Below are positions 22,817 to 31,322 of a stretch of 34,282 nucleotides of DNA, one piece after another; position 1 is the stretch's first letter; every line of letters begins with the position of its first letter. Source of the stretch: JBBREP01 sp036501845 (GTDB lineage Bacteria; Actinomycetota; Acidimicrobiia; IMCC26256; PALSA-610); assembly GCA_036501845.1 (NCBI GenBank), contig DASXZO010000011.1:1-34282 (forward strand), in the 5' to 3' direction. The translations under genes were made by a program, and so were the position numbers. A model generated the notes under the pieces. That model was given only the letters and a program-made list of their open reading frames with translations, did no database searches and was not told the origin of the DNA.

Positions 22817-24338
22817 TCTGGTTGGGTTCGGCGAACCCGAGCATCGCGGCGCGGTCGTCGGCTAGTGCGAAGCCGGACTTGATGGTGGCGTCGACATCGG
22901 CCGTGAACTTCTGCATGTACACCGCCTTCGACGGATAGAGCTGCGCGAGCCGCGCCGCTGCGAACGGCTTGCTCGATCCGAGCAGCAGGCAGATCGTCGA
23001 CGGATTCGGACCCGGCACTCCGCTCAGCGCGCTCACGGGCACGTCGACCGGTGGTGTGCGGATGCCTCCGAGCGCGATGCCGTCGGCGTCGCGCTTGATC
23101 GTGGGCGTCTTCCCCGGTGTCACGTCGATGCGCGGTGCGTGGAGCGGCGGCGTTCCTGCGCTCATCCACTGTTCGAGCGCCCGATACGCGGCCTTGGCCA
23201 CGATGTGGAGGTCGCCGTTGTTGATCGGTACGCCGCAGTTCACGTACTTGGCGTTGGCGCCGAGCAGGTGGGCATCGGCGTGTGACGTGCCGGTCACTTC
23301 CCAGAGCCGGAAGCCGTTGTTGTCGGGCTGGCGCGCCGCGTACGAGTTGAGAATGCTCGTCACGTCGGTCTCGGTCTGCACGTCCATCACGGGCGCGGCC
23401 ACGTCGGTACGGAAGATTGTTGCCGGGCCCGAGATCGCGTTGGCGATGCCCGCCGACGCGGGGCCGCCGGCGAGCAGCGGGAGTCCACCGGCACCGCGAC
23501 TGTGCACGAAGAAGCCGTCGAACGCCTTCGTGAGGGGCTGCACGCCGTCGTAATAGCTCACCATCGCGAACGCCGACTGCGACTCACCTGCAGCGATCAG
23601 GCGTTGCGGGACCCGACCGCCGAGACCGGCTCCTGTGCGCACCGCGCGCGCGACTTGGGTGAAGATGTCCATCGCATAGGCGTCGCCCGGGTGCGTGAGA
23701 TTGCCGTAACGCGCGGGGTCGATCTTCACGAGCCCTTTGCCCGCGGCGTCGGACGCCCCCGGCACGTTCACCTTCACGAGCACCGGCCCGCCCATGATGC
23801 CGAGCTCCTGGGTCGACACGCCGACGTAGGCGTCGCCGTGGCGAATGATCTCCTCGTTGAGCGTGCTCCATTCCGGGTCGGCGTCGATGCCGCCGCTCAC
23901 GTTGAGCCACTCGACGATGACGTTGCCGCTGAAGCGCGCCTTCGAAGCGGGCATGCGCACGAGCACCCGCGTGCGATAGGGAGCGGTGCTCGCCGGTGTG
24001 AGCGCCCAGCGTCCGTTGCCCGGCAACGCGCCCACGGCCTTGTACGACGTGGCGGTTCCAGTGGCTTCGTACTCGTGCTCGGTGTACCCGGCCTTCGCCA
24101 GGTCGACCGTGACCGGGTCGCCGATGAACACGCCCTTGCCGCCAGTGAGCTGCTTCGACATGTCGGCCGCGGGACCAGCGGGGCGCGCGACGGTGGTTGC
24201 CGTGGTGCCGTTCGTGGCCGCGGTACTGGTCTCGGCGCTCGCGGTCGTCGATGATGCCTTGCTGCTCGAGCTGGAGCACGCGGCCACACCGATCACGAGC
24301 GTGCCGGCGAGGAGTGTCGCGATCGAATGTTTGTGCAT
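22809..24338 (-). CDS. Lipoprotein alpha/beta hydrolase domain protein (PF20091-like)
   Basis: A 509-aa exported lipoprotein. The N-terminus is a type II signal (MHKHSIATLLAGTLVIGVAAC), with lipid attachment predicted at Cys21, followed by a Ser/Thr/Ala-rich linker to about residue 60. The body resembles the alpha/beta-hydrolase-domain proteins of actinomycetes (GGRVPQRLIAAGESQSAFAM, the nucleophile elbow GESQS). An Asp in VQTETDV and a His in GTSHADAH are plausible triad members. Surface esterase or lipase activity fits: it could release an acyl or alcohol substrate for uptake. ACAGGAGC lies 6 nt upstream of the ATG. Third gene after TetR and SDR on the same strand. It overlaps the CoA-ligase end by 8 nt. 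Confidence 0.82.
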   Translation of the reverse strand: MHKHSIATLLAGTLVIGVAACSSSSSKASSTTASAETSTAATNGTTATTVARPAGPAADMSKQLTGGKGVFIGDPVTVDLAKAGYTEHEYEATGTATSYKAVGALPGNGRWALTPASTAPYRTRVLVRMPASKARFSGNVIVEWLNVSGGIDADPEWSTLNEEIIRHGDAYVGVSTQELGIMGGPVLVKVNVPGASDAAGKGLVKIDPARYGNLTHPGDAYAMDIFTQVARAVRTGAGLGGRVPQRLIAAGESQSAFAMVSYYDGVQPLTKAFDGFFVHSRGAGGLPLLAGGPASAGIANAISGPATIFRTDVAAPVMDVQTETDVTSILNSYAARQPDNNGFRLWEVTGTSHADAHLLGANAKYVNCGVPINNGDLHIVAKAAYRALEQWMSAGTPPLHAPRIDVTPGKTPTIKRDADGIALGGIRTPPVDVPVSALSGVPGPNPSTICLLLGSSKPFAAARLAQLYPSKAVYMQKFTADVDATIKSGFALADDRAAMLGFAEPNQIK

Positions 24339-24373
24339 CGGAGTGCTCCTGTCGCGGGTGACGACGATCCTGG

Positions 24374-25123
24374 CTAGGCGGCGGGTGGGCGCGGGACGAC
24401 GGTGACCGAGGGCATGGCGAGGCTCGCGCCGCCGCGCACGATGGTGTCGACCACGTCGACGAGGTGCTCGACGTCGATGAAGGCGCCGGCGATGTAACGG
24501 CGCGCGACCCATTCGGGGTGCAGCTCGCCGAAGAGCTCGGGATCCCACTCGTTGGCAAACTGTGTGAGTGAGTCGCCGTCGCCGCCGATGCAGTCGCCGA
24601 TCGTGAGGCGAGTGAAGCCGACCTCGGGGTGCTCGGCCCGCCACGCGTCGACGAGCTTGTCGAGCGCGGCCTTGCTCACCACATATGCGCCGAGCCCGGG
24701 CCAGGGCTGAGTCATCGAAGCGCTCACCGACGACAGGTACACCGCCGTGCCCCGCGACGCCGTGAGGTGGGGGAGTGCTGCGCTCGTCACCACTGACGCG
24801 CCGACCACGTTGGTGGCGAAGGCTTTGTGCCACGTTCCGGCATCGAGATCCTCGATGCGACCCAATGGCCCGATACCGGTTGCGTACACCACTGCGTCGA
24901 CACCGCCGAGTGCGGCGGCGGCTTCCGCAATCGCGGCGCGACACGTGGTCTCGTCGGTCACGTCGCATTCGATCGCGACTGCGCCCGGGCCGGCTTCCTT
25001 GGCCGCGTCCTCGAGCTGGCCTCGGCGGCGCGCGAGCAGCGCCACCTGCGCGCCGCGTTGGGCGAGCCCGCGCCCGATGCAACGTCCGAGCCCGCTCGAC
25101 GCGCCCACCACGATCGTTCGCAT
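24374..25123 (-). CDS. Short-chain dehydrogenase/reductase
   Basis: A 249-aa SDR with GASSGLG (7-13), Ser132 and Y147-x3-K151. The usual NNAG is replaced by ATGI (81-84), seen in diverged members. Start: ATG 25123 is preferred because the protein begins MRTIVVGASSGLG, and GGAGG lies 11 nt upstream. A longer frame reaching 25198 starts in low-complexity sequence (TSSTDSTRSIDSTN) that comes from a 9-bp tandem repeat and is not homologous to SDRs. It lies 35 nt upstream of the lipoprotein hydrolase and downstream of TetR (25212-25868), probably one operon. Substrate unknown, perhaps an alcohol released by the hydrolase. Confidence 0.85.
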   Translation of the reverse strand: MRTIVVGASSGLGRCIGRGLAQRGAQVALLARRRGQLEDAAKEAGPGAVAIECDVTDETTCRAAIAEAAAALGGVDAVVYATGIGPLGRIEDLDAGTWHKAFATNVVGASVVTSAALPHLTASRGTAVYLSSVSASMTQPWPGLGAYVVSKAALDKLVDAWRAEHPEVGFTRLTIGDCIGGDGDSLTQFANEWDPELFGELHPEWVARRYIAGAFIDVEHLVDVVDTIVRGGASLAMPSVTVVPRPPAA

Positions 25124-25158
25124 GTGATCCGGATCCTCCATTGCGCGAGGGGAGTTTG

Positions 25159-25194
25159 TCGAGTCGATCGAGCGGGTCGAGTCGGTCGAGCTGG
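25159..25194. repeat. Four-copy 9-bp tandem repeat (TCGAGYSGR)
   Basis: TCGAGTCGA, TCGAGCGGG, TCGAGTCGG, TCGAGCTGG, adjacent and in register, in the 88-nt gap between the TetR stop and the SDR start. In the longer SDR frame it would encode a repeated Asp/Ser/Thr peptide. The 9-nt period equals three codons, so it could be a coding remnant as well as a regulatory array. Confidence 0.7.
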
Positions 25195-25211
25195 TCACGC
25201 CGGACCTGCCA

Positions 25212-25868
25212 TCAGGCGAGCCCGTGGAGACAGAACTCCCACGTCTCCTCGGCGTCGACGCGACGGCCGGGGTCGGCCACGAGCCGGTTACCGAACCAGC
25301 TGTACATCACGGTCTGCTGCACGAGGGCAGTGGCGCGGCGCACGTCGCTCACGTGGATCGCGCCGGCGGCGACCGCGTCGGTGACCAACTCCCGTAAGAG
25401 CCGCGTCTGCGGGCCGAGCGCGGCGCGCACGCGATCGGCGTGGTTCGCGGCGAGGTGCAATGAGAATTCCGAGATCGGCCGGCGGCTGTGGCGGCCGCGC
25501 TTGCGAGGCGATTCGTCGGGGTCGCACCATTCGTGGAGCGTGATCGCGAACGCCCGCAGCCGCGCGAGTGGATCGGTCTCGGCGTCGACGGCGCGGTGGA
25601 TGTCGTCGACGGCTTCGCGCACGTTCTCCTCGAACAGCGCCAAGACGAGCTCGTCCTTGCCGTCGAAGTATTCGTAGAAGCCGCGCAACGACTGCTGCGA
25701 GCGCTCGACGACCTCCTGGATCGTGAAGTCGGTGGAGCCCTTTTCGTCGATGAGCTCGAAGGCCGCGTCGAGGATGCGCTGCACCCGTTCCTCGGCCCGG
25801 GAGCGGGCCGCGTCGAGGCTGCGGGCGACGGCGCGCTCGCGCCAACCGACCGGCGCCACTTCCGACAC
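25212..25868 (-). CDS. TetR family transcriptional regulator
   Basis: A 218-aa TetR protein: the helix-turn-helix is at about 28-75 (RVQRILDAAFELIDEKGSTDFTIQEVVERSQQSLRGFYEYFDGKDEL). The ligand domain follows with Arg-rich and Trp-containing helices and ends WEFCLHGLA. The GTG at 25868 (VSEVAPVGWRERAV) has GAGGAG just before it, so it is preferred over the much longer frame. It is divergent from the acyl-CoA dehydrogenase that heads the eight-gene plus-strand operon and is first of the TetR > SDR > hydrolase group. It is a likely regulator of one or both through the inverted repeats in the 135-nt gap. Confidence 0.85.
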   Translation of the reverse strand: MSEVAPVGWRERAVARSLDAARSRAEERVQRILDAAFELIDEKGSTDFTIQEVVERSQQSLRGFYEYFDGKDELVLALFEENVREAVDDIHRAVDAETDPLARLRAFAITLHEWCDPDESPRKRGRHSRRPISEFSLHLAANHADRVRAALGPQTRLLRELVTDAVAAGAIHVSDVRRATALVQQTVMYSWFGNRLVADPGRRVDAEETWEFCLHGLA

Positions 25869-25903
25869 GTGATCTCCTCTTCTTGCGGGTGCGCGGCAAC
25901 GTA

Positions 25904-25921
25904 GCTCTCGCCGTGGAGAGC
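25904..25921. promoter_or_regulatory. 18-bp inverted repeat in the divergent TetR/FadE promoter region
   Basis: GCTCTC-GCCGTG-GAGAGC: perfect 6-bp arms around 6 bp. It lies 36 bp upstream of the TetR GTG and 82 bp upstream of the acyl-CoA dehydrogenase start. Candidate autoregulatory site. Confidence 0.35.
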
Positions 25922-25934
25922 AGTTGCCCGACGA

Positions 25935-25990
25935 ATTGGAAATGCCGTTCTCTTGAAGGTGCTCGCTTGTAGAGAGAGCCATTCTCCAAT
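25935..25990. repeat. Long imperfect inverted repeat upstream of the acyl-CoA dehydrogenase gene
   Basis: ATTGGAAATGCC near 25935 is mirrored by CCATTCTCCAAT ending at 25990 (about 10 of 12 bases with one indel), with the AGAG/CTCT bases of the two sides also pairing. It ends 13 bp before the acyl-CoA dehydrogenase ATG, so it may be an operator pair or a 5' structure in the transcript. Confidence 0.35.
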
Positions 25991-26003
25991 ACGGTGACCG
26001 GCG

Positions 26004-27143
26004 ATGACAAGGCCCGGCCCGGATTCCAGTCTGCGGCTCGAGTTGCGGCAATGGCTCGAGACCCACCCGCCTCCTGGGATCGAGACCGCAACCACTCGGG
26101 CCGAAGCCAACACGTTGCGCGAGTGGCAGCGCACGCTGCATGCAGCCCGGTGGGTGGGCATCCAGTGGCCCGAGGAGTTCGGTGGGCGGGGTGCCTCGAT
26201 CACCCAGGTGGCTGTGTACAACGAGGAGACCGCGCGCGCCGGCGCAACGCCGCTGCTCGGGCGGGTCGGAGTGACGCTCGTGGGGCCCACGCTGATGGCG
26301 CACGGCACCGACGAACAACGAGCGCGATGGTTACCGCGCATCCTCGGCGCCGACGACGTGTGGTGCCAGCTCTTCAGCGAGCCGGGGGCCGGCAGCGATC
26401 TCGCGGCACTGGCGACGCGCGCCGAGAAGTCGGGCGGCGACTATCGCGTCACCGGGCAGAAGGTGTGGTCGTCGTACGCGATGTTCGCAGACATGGCGAT
26501 CGCACTCGTGCGCACCGAGCCTGACGCGCCGTCGCATCGCGGTATCTCGATGCTCGCGATCCCGATGGATGCACCGGGTGTGGAGGTGCGGCCGCTTCGC
26601 CAGATCACCGGCGATCACGAATTCAACGAGGTGTTCCTCGACGATGTGGTCGTTCCCGTCGCCAATCTCATCGGCCCGGAGCATGGTGGTTGGCGCGTGG
26701 CGAACACGACGCTCACGAACGAGCGGGGCGCGTCGTTCATCTGGCGCGAGCAGGTATTGCACGAGTGCGCACTGCGCGATCTCGCGGCTGAGTGCACGCG
26801 CCGGGAAATCGGGCGCGACACGTTTGTACGCCAACGGCTCGCGCAGTCGTGGATCGACGGCGAGCTGTTCCGGCTGCACAACGCGCGCACGCTCGACCGG
26901 CTCGCGCGCGGTGACGAGATCGGCGCGGAGTCGAGCCTCGTGAAGCTGTTCTGGGCCGAAGCGAGCCAACGGCTCGCCGACACCGCCGTCGCCGTGCTCG
27001 GGCCGCGCGACTCGATGCTGCAAGGACCGTGGTCCCACCGATTGCTGTCGACGCGCGCCAATTCGATCATGGGTGGCACGAGCGAGATCCAACGCAACGT
27101 GATCGGCGAGCGCGTCCTCGGGCTGCCGCGTGAGCCGAAATGA
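26004..27143 (+). CDS. Acyl-CoA dehydrogenase family (FadE-like)
   Basis: A 379-aa flavoprotein expected to introduce a double bond into an acyl-CoA thioester. The N-terminal helical domain is followed by the middle beta domain (WCQLFSEPGAGSDLAAL), where FAD and substrate bind. The C-terminal helices end with the family signature MGGTSEIQRNVIGERVLGLPR. This pattern is typical of mycobacterial FadE proteins acting on ring-derived or branched acyl-CoA. The protein looks complete. The ATGA overlap with the P450 start gives direct translational coupling. It is the first gene of the plus-strand operon and lies opposite the TetR gene. No partner FadE gene is adjacent, so it may form homo-oligomers. 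Confidence 0.92.
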   Translation: MTRPGPDSSLRLELRQWLETHPPPGIETATTRAEANTLREWQRTLHAARWVGIQWPEEFGGRGASITQVAVYNEETARAGATPLLGRVGVTLVGPTLMAHGTDEQRARWLPRILGADDVWCQLFSEPGAGSDLAALATRAEKSGGDYRVTGQKVWSSYAMFADMAIALVRTEPDAPSHRGISMLAIPMDAPGVEVRPLRQITGDHEFNEVFLDDVVVPVANLIGPEHGGWRVANTTLTNERGASFIWREQVLHECALRDLAAECTRREIGRDTFVRQRLAQSWIDGELFRLHNARTLDRLARGDEIGAESSLVKLFWAEASQRLADTAVAVLGPRDSMLQGPWSHRLLSTRANSIMGGTSEIQRNVIGERVLGLPREPK

Positions 27144-28378
27144 TCGAGTTCGACCCGCTCGATCTGGTCGACCCGGTCCGCTATGCGCGCCACGGCTATC
27201 CGCACGCAACGTGGACGCGCCTGCGCGCCGAAGCGCCGGTGGCCTATGTGAAGGCGCCGGGTTACGCGCCGTTCTGGGCGGTCACGAAGCACGCCGATGT
27301 GGTCGAGATCTCTTCGCAGCCGCTGCTCTTCTCCAACGTGCAGGGCATCACGCTCATGCGGGAGGGCGCGTCGCCGCCGCCGCCGTCGGAGATCCTCGTG
27401 ATGCTCGACCCGCCCAAGCACGGCCCGATGCGCCGGCTCGTCACGCGACGCTTCACGCCCAAAGCGGTGCGGGCCCAGCGCGACGAGGTGGCGCGCATCG
27501 CCGTCGACGTGGTCGACGCGGCGGTGCCGGAAGGTGTCGACGGTGAGCTCGACGCCGTCGACCGGCTGGCGGCGCCGTTCCCGCTCGCGCTGATCGCGTG
27601 GATCCTCGGCGTGCCCGCCGACGACTGGTCGCTGCTCTTCCGGTTGAGCAACGAGGTGATCGGCAAGGACGATCCGGAGTACCGCCAGCCGGGCGAGTCG
27701 CCGGGGCGCACCATGAAGCGAGCGCGTGGTGAGATGCATCGTTACTTCGGAGGGCTCGTCGACGCGCGCCGCCGCGCCCCACAAGACGACCTGGTGAGCG
27801 AGCTGCTGCGCGGCAATCTCGACGGCGCGCCGCTCAGCAACGAGCAGCTGCTCTCGTACTGCGAGCTCCTCATCGAGGCGGGCAACGAGACCACCCGCAA
27901 CGCGATCAGCGGCGGCCTCCTCGCGTTCTGCGAACACCCGGAGCAGTGGGCGCGCCTGCGCGCCGAACCCGACCTGTTGGCCGACGCGGTCGAGGAGATC
28001 CTGCGCTGGGTCAGCCCCATCAGCCATTTCACGCGCGTCGCGACCACCGACTACGAGCTGCGCGGGCAGACCATCCGGGCCGGCGAGCAGGTGGCGCTCT
28101 ACTACGCGTCCGCGAACCGCGACGAGGACGTGTTCGACACGCCGTTCGAGTTCCGCATCGACCGGCGCCCGAACCCGCACATCACCTTCGGCTTCGGCGA
28201 GCACTTCTGCATCGGTGCCCACCTTGCCCGGGTGGAAGTGGAGACCGTGTTCCGCCACCTCCTCGCTCGCCTCGAACGCATCGAGCTCGCCGGCACCGTC
28301 GTGCGGCTCGAGTCGGCGATCAACGGCAGCATCAAACGACTCCCGCTGCGCTACCACGGCGCAGCCTCGGCCGAGTAG
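27140..28378 (+). CDS. Cytochrome P450
   Basis: A 412-aa P450 with EAGNETT (about 246-252), E286-x-x-R289, and the haem loop FGFGEHFCIG with Cys357. The pattern resembles actinobacterial catabolic P450s acting on terpenoids or sterol-like substrates, but the subfamily is not assigned. It differs clearly from the P450 at 1396-2580. The ATG overlaps the acyl-CoA dehydrogenase stop as ATGA. There is no ferredoxin partner gene in the window. Because it lies in the same operon as an acyl-CoA dehydrogenase, aldo-keto reductase, SDR and hydrolases, it probably starts or continues oxidation of the same compound. Confidence 0.95.
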   Translation: MIEFDPLDLVDPVRYARHGYPHATWTRLRAEAPVAYVKAPGYAPFWAVTKHADVVEISSQPLLFSNVQGITLMREGASPPPPSEILVMLDPPKHGPMRRLVTRRFTPKAVRAQRDEVARIAVDVVDAAVPEGVDGELDAVDRLAAPFPLALIAWILGVPADDWSLLFRLSNEVIGKDDPEYRQPGESPGRTMKRARGEMHRYFGGLVDARRRAPQDDLVSELLRGNLDGAPLSNEQLLSYCELLIEAGNETTRNAISGGLLAFCEHPEQWARLRAEPDLLADAVEEILRWVSPISHFTRVATTDYELRGQTIRAGEQVALYYASANRDEDVFDTPFEFRIDRRPNPHITFGFGEHFCIGAHLARVEVETVFRHLLARLERIELAGTVVRLESAINGSIKRLPLRYHGAASAE

Positions 28379-28411
28379 ATCCACCGGTAGACACAGGTAG
28401 AAAGGACAACC

Positions 28412-29419
28412 ATGGAGCTGCGACCGTTCGGGCGCACCGGTCTCGACGTCTCGACGATCGGCTACGGCTGCTGGGAGATCGGCGGCGGCTACGGCGACAT
28501 CGAAGCCGCCGATTTCGATCGTGCCGTGGCGCGCGCCCTCGACCTCGGTATCAACTGCTTCGACACGGCCGAGGGCTACGGGATGGGCGCGTCGGAGCGC
28601 GCGCTCGCGCAGGCACTCGGCAAGCGCCGCGACGAGGCGATCATCGTCACGAAGTTCGGCATGAACTATCGCGACAAGCCGAACCTGCGCGACAGCAGCC
28701 GTGAGCGCGTGCTTGCGTCGATCGACAAGAGCCTGCAGAACCTCGGTACCGACCATGTCGACGTGTATCTCGTGCACTGGCCGGATCGCAATACGCCGTT
28801 CGAAGAGACGATGAGCGCGCTCGACGATGTGGTGCGCGCGGGCAAGGTGCGCTTCGTCGGGCTCTCGAACTTCACGCTCTCCGAGATCGAGGCGTGCATG
28901 GCGGTGCGGCGCGTCGACGTGGTGCAGTACGGCTGGAACATGTTCGACCGCCGTATGCAGACCGAGATCCTTCCGTACTGCGAGCAGCAAGGCGTCGGCT
29001 TCATGGCCTACGGCTCGCTCGCGTTCGGTCTCCTCACGGGTACCTTCACCGAGGACCACAACTTCGGCGGTGCCGACTGGCGAGCGCGCGAGGGCAAGAT
29101 GGGTGCGATCAAGATGTTCGGCGCGCTGTTCGGTCCGGAGAAGTTCAGGGACAACGTGCGCGCGGTGGACGAGCTCAAGGGCATCGCCGCGCGCTACGGC
29201 AAGAGCCTGCCGCAACTCGCGTTGCGCTGGGCCGTGTCGCATCCGGCTGTGAGCACCGCGCTCGTGGGCTGTCGCAACACTGCCGAAGTCGAAGACAATG
29301 TCGGTGCGATCGGCTGGTCGATCAGCGACGCCGACCTCACCGAGATCGACGCCATCTTCGACCGGCATGCCGTCGACACCACACCCGACTTCTGGATCGA
29401 GGAGGTGCCGGCGCAGTGA
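28412..29419 (+). CDS. Aldo/keto reductase
   Basis: A 335-aa NADPH-dependent TIM-barrel reductase or dehydrogenase. Catalytic tetrad: Asp and Tyr in CFDTAEGYG, Lys in VTKFG, His in LVHWPD; the C-terminal DNVGAIGWSISDADLTEID segment is usual for the family. It is likely to interconvert an aldehyde or ketone and an alcohol. AGAAAGGA lies just before the ATG; a 33-nt gap separates it from the P450. The stop overlaps the next SDR as GTGA. It may act on the P450 or hydrolase product, but the substrate is unknown. Confidence 0.92.
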   Translation: MELRPFGRTGLDVSTIGYGCWEIGGGYGDIEAADFDRAVARALDLGINCFDTAEGYGMGASERALAQALGKRRDEAIIVTKFGMNYRDKPNLRDSSRERVLASIDKSLQNLGTDHVDVYLVHWPDRNTPFEETMSALDDVVRAGKVRFVGLSNFTLSEIEACMAVRRVDVVQYGWNMFDRRMQTEILPYCEQQGVGFMAYGSLAFGLLTGTFTEDHNFGGADWRAREGKMGAIKMFGALFGPEKFRDNVRAVDELKGIAARYGKSLPQLALRWAVSHPAVSTALVGCRNTAEVEDNVGAIGWSISDADLTEIDAIFDRHAVDTTPDFWIEEVPAQ

Positions 29420-30210
29420 CCGGGGACCTCGACGGCAGGGTTGCGATCGTCACGGGCGGTGCCGCCGGGTTGGGGCGCGGCATGGTCGAGTGCTTTGTGG
29501 AAGCCGGCGCGCGCGTCGTGATCGCCGACGTGGCCGAAGATGCGGGCGCGGCTCTCGCCGACGAGCTCGGCGACGCCGCGGTGTTCCACGCCACCGACGT
29601 GGCCGAGCCGGCCCAGATCCAGGCGGTCGTCGACCGGGCCGTCGACCAGTTCGGCGGCCTGCACGTGATGGTGAACAACGCCGGCGTTGGCGGTGCGGCC
29701 ATCCCGTTCCTCGACGACGACTTCTCCGATTTCGAACGGGTGATGGCCGTGAACATCCTCGGTGTGCTGGTGGGGAGCCAACGGGCCGCACGGCACATGG
29801 TCGACCACGGCGGCGGCGCCATCGTGAACATCACTTCGATCGGCGGCATCAACGCCGGGAGTGGCGTGATGGCGTATCGCGCCTCGAAAGCGGCGGTGAT
29901 CCACGCGTCGCGTTCGATGGCGGTGGAACTGGCGCGCCACAACGTGCGCGTGAACTGCATCGCGCCGGCGCACATCCCCACCTCCATCAATACGAAGTTC
30001 GACCAGTCGGCGATCATCCGGGCGATGCAACCGCTCCCGCGTCATGGCTCGCCACGCGACGTCGCCGAGACTGCGCTCTTCCTCGCGAGCGATCGCGCCG
30101 CGCAGCTCACTGGAGTGGTGCTGCCGGTCGACGGCGGCACCACCGCGGGGCCACCGCCCCGATCGATGCGCGAGCTGCTCGCGACCAAGCCCGACGCGGA
30201 GAAAGGGTGA
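29416..30210 (+). CDS. Short-chain dehydrogenase/reductase
   Basis: A 264-aa classical SDR: TGGAAGLG (13-20), NNAG (87-90), Ser141 and Y154-x3-K158. The C-terminus has LPVDGGT as in FabG-type enzymes, then a short tail. GTG 29416 overlaps the aldo-keto reductase stop as GTGA, so translation is coupled. Expected to be an NAD(P)-dependent alcohol dehydrogenase or ketoreductase in the pathway. The stop is followed 5 nt later by the amidohydrolase ATG. Confidence 0.92.
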   Translation: MTGDLDGRVAIVTGGAAGLGRGMVECFVEAGARVVIADVAEDAGAALADELGDAAVFHATDVAEPAQIQAVVDRAVDQFGGLHVMVNNAGVGGAAIPFLDDDFSDFERVMAVNILGVLVGSQRAARHMVDHGGGAIVNITSIGGINAGSGVMAYRASKAAVIHASRSMAVELARHNVRVNCIAPAHIPTSINTKFDQSAIIRAMQPLPRHGSPRDVAETALFLASDRAAQLTGVVLPVDGGTTAGPPPRSMRELLATKPDAEKG

Positions 30211-30215
30211 GCCAC

Positions 30216-31322
30216 ATGCCCGCAACGCTGTACTCGTGTGACGACCATCTCGATCTCTCGGCCGTACCGCCCACGGTGTGGGAGTCACGCTTGCCCCGCG
30301 CGCTTGTGGAGCGCGGTCCCCACGTGGTCGACAGCGGCAAGGGCAAGCAGTGGGTGTGCGACGACAAGGTGATCGGCCGCAGCGGTATGCCGCGGAACAA
30401 GGCCGCGGTGCAGGCCTTCAGCGCGATCGGCCGCGCGGGAATCGACGACGACGGCTACCGCGCGGGCACGCCGAAGTTGCGCCTCCAAGACATGGATCGT
30501 GACGGGCTCACAGTGTCTGTGGTGTACGGACCGCTGTCGCTTGGCTTCCCAATTGCCGACCCCGAACTGCAGACGGCCTGTTACGCGGCGTGGAACGACT
30601 GGGCGGCCGACGAGTTCAACGCGGCCGAGCCCGACCGGCTCTGCGCCCTTGCCTTCTTGCCGTGGCATTCGGCCACGGCCGCGGCCGACGAGCTTGCACG
30701 CGCCGCCAGCATCGGGCACCGGGGCGCGATCGTCGACGCCTTTCGCATGAACCTCGGCGATCCCGCGTGGGACCGGTTGTGGTCGGTGGCCGAGGCCACG
30801 GGCCTGCCGATCAGTTTCCACATCAACGGCGGCGTGTCGGCGAACCTCAGCTACCAGATCGGCAAATGGCAATCAGCCGCGTTTGCAACACTGTTGCCGT
30901 TGCAGCTCGACGAACCACTCGCAACGATGGTGTTTTCCGGAGCACTCGAGCGCCATCCCGGGCTGCGCCTCGTGCTCGCCGAATCGGGAATCGGCTGGGT
31001 GCCGTATTTTCTGTCGCGTATGGACGGCGAGTGGGAAGAGCTCGGCAGCAAGCTCGACTACGCGCCGGCGGTTGCGCCGAGCGAGCTCGTGCGGCGGCAG
31101 GTGATGCTCACGTTCGAGCAGGAGCCCATGGCCGAGCGCTTCATTCCGTTGGTAGGTGCGGACGCGTGCATGTGGGCGTCCGACTACCCGCACACCGACA
31201 GCACCTTTCCCGATTCGAGCGCCGCGATCGAGCGAACGCTCGGCGCGCTGCCGCCGGCCGATCGCCACAAGATCGTTGCCGCGAACTGTGCGCGGCTGTA
31301 CGGCTTCCCGGAGCCGGCATGA
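30216..31322 (+). CDS. Amidohydrolase family protein (Amidohydro_2 type)
   Basis: A 368-aa metal-dependent hydrolase of the PF04909 family. Metal residues: DxH in CDDHLDL, His in ISFHINGG, Asp in ASDYPHTDST; the spacing is as in the protein at 17411-18649. ATG 30216 (MPATLYS) is chosen because AAAGGG is at suitable spacing; GTG 30207, which would overlap the previous stop, is possible. Relatives decarboxylate or hydrolyse ring-cleavage products. The stop overlaps the VOC gene as ATGA. It is a distant paralogue of the other Amidohydro_2 gene in this window. Confidence 0.9.
   Translation: MPATLYSCDDHLDLSAVPPTVWESRLPRALVERGPHVVDSGKGKQWVCDDKVIGRSGMPRNKAAVQAFSAIGRAGIDDDGYRAGTPKLRLQDMDRDGLTVSVVYGPLSLGFPIADPELQTACYAAWNDWAADEFNAAEPDRLCALAFLPWHSATAAADELARAASIGHRGAIVDAFRMNLGDPAWDRLWSVAEATGLPISFHINGGVSANLSYQIGKWQSAAFATLLPLQLDEPLATMVFSGALERHPGLRLVLAESGIGWVPYFLSRMDGEWEELGSKLDYAPAVAPSELVRRQVMLTFEQEPMAERFIPLVGADACMWASDYPHTDSTFPDSSAAIERTLGALPPADRHKIVAANCARLYGFPEPA

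Noticed and set aside
26615..29368. A 917-codon open frame on the minus strand
   Set aside because: It is antisense to acyl-CoA dehydrogenase, P450 and AKR genes that have full motifs; long shadow frames are expected in GC-rich coding DNA.
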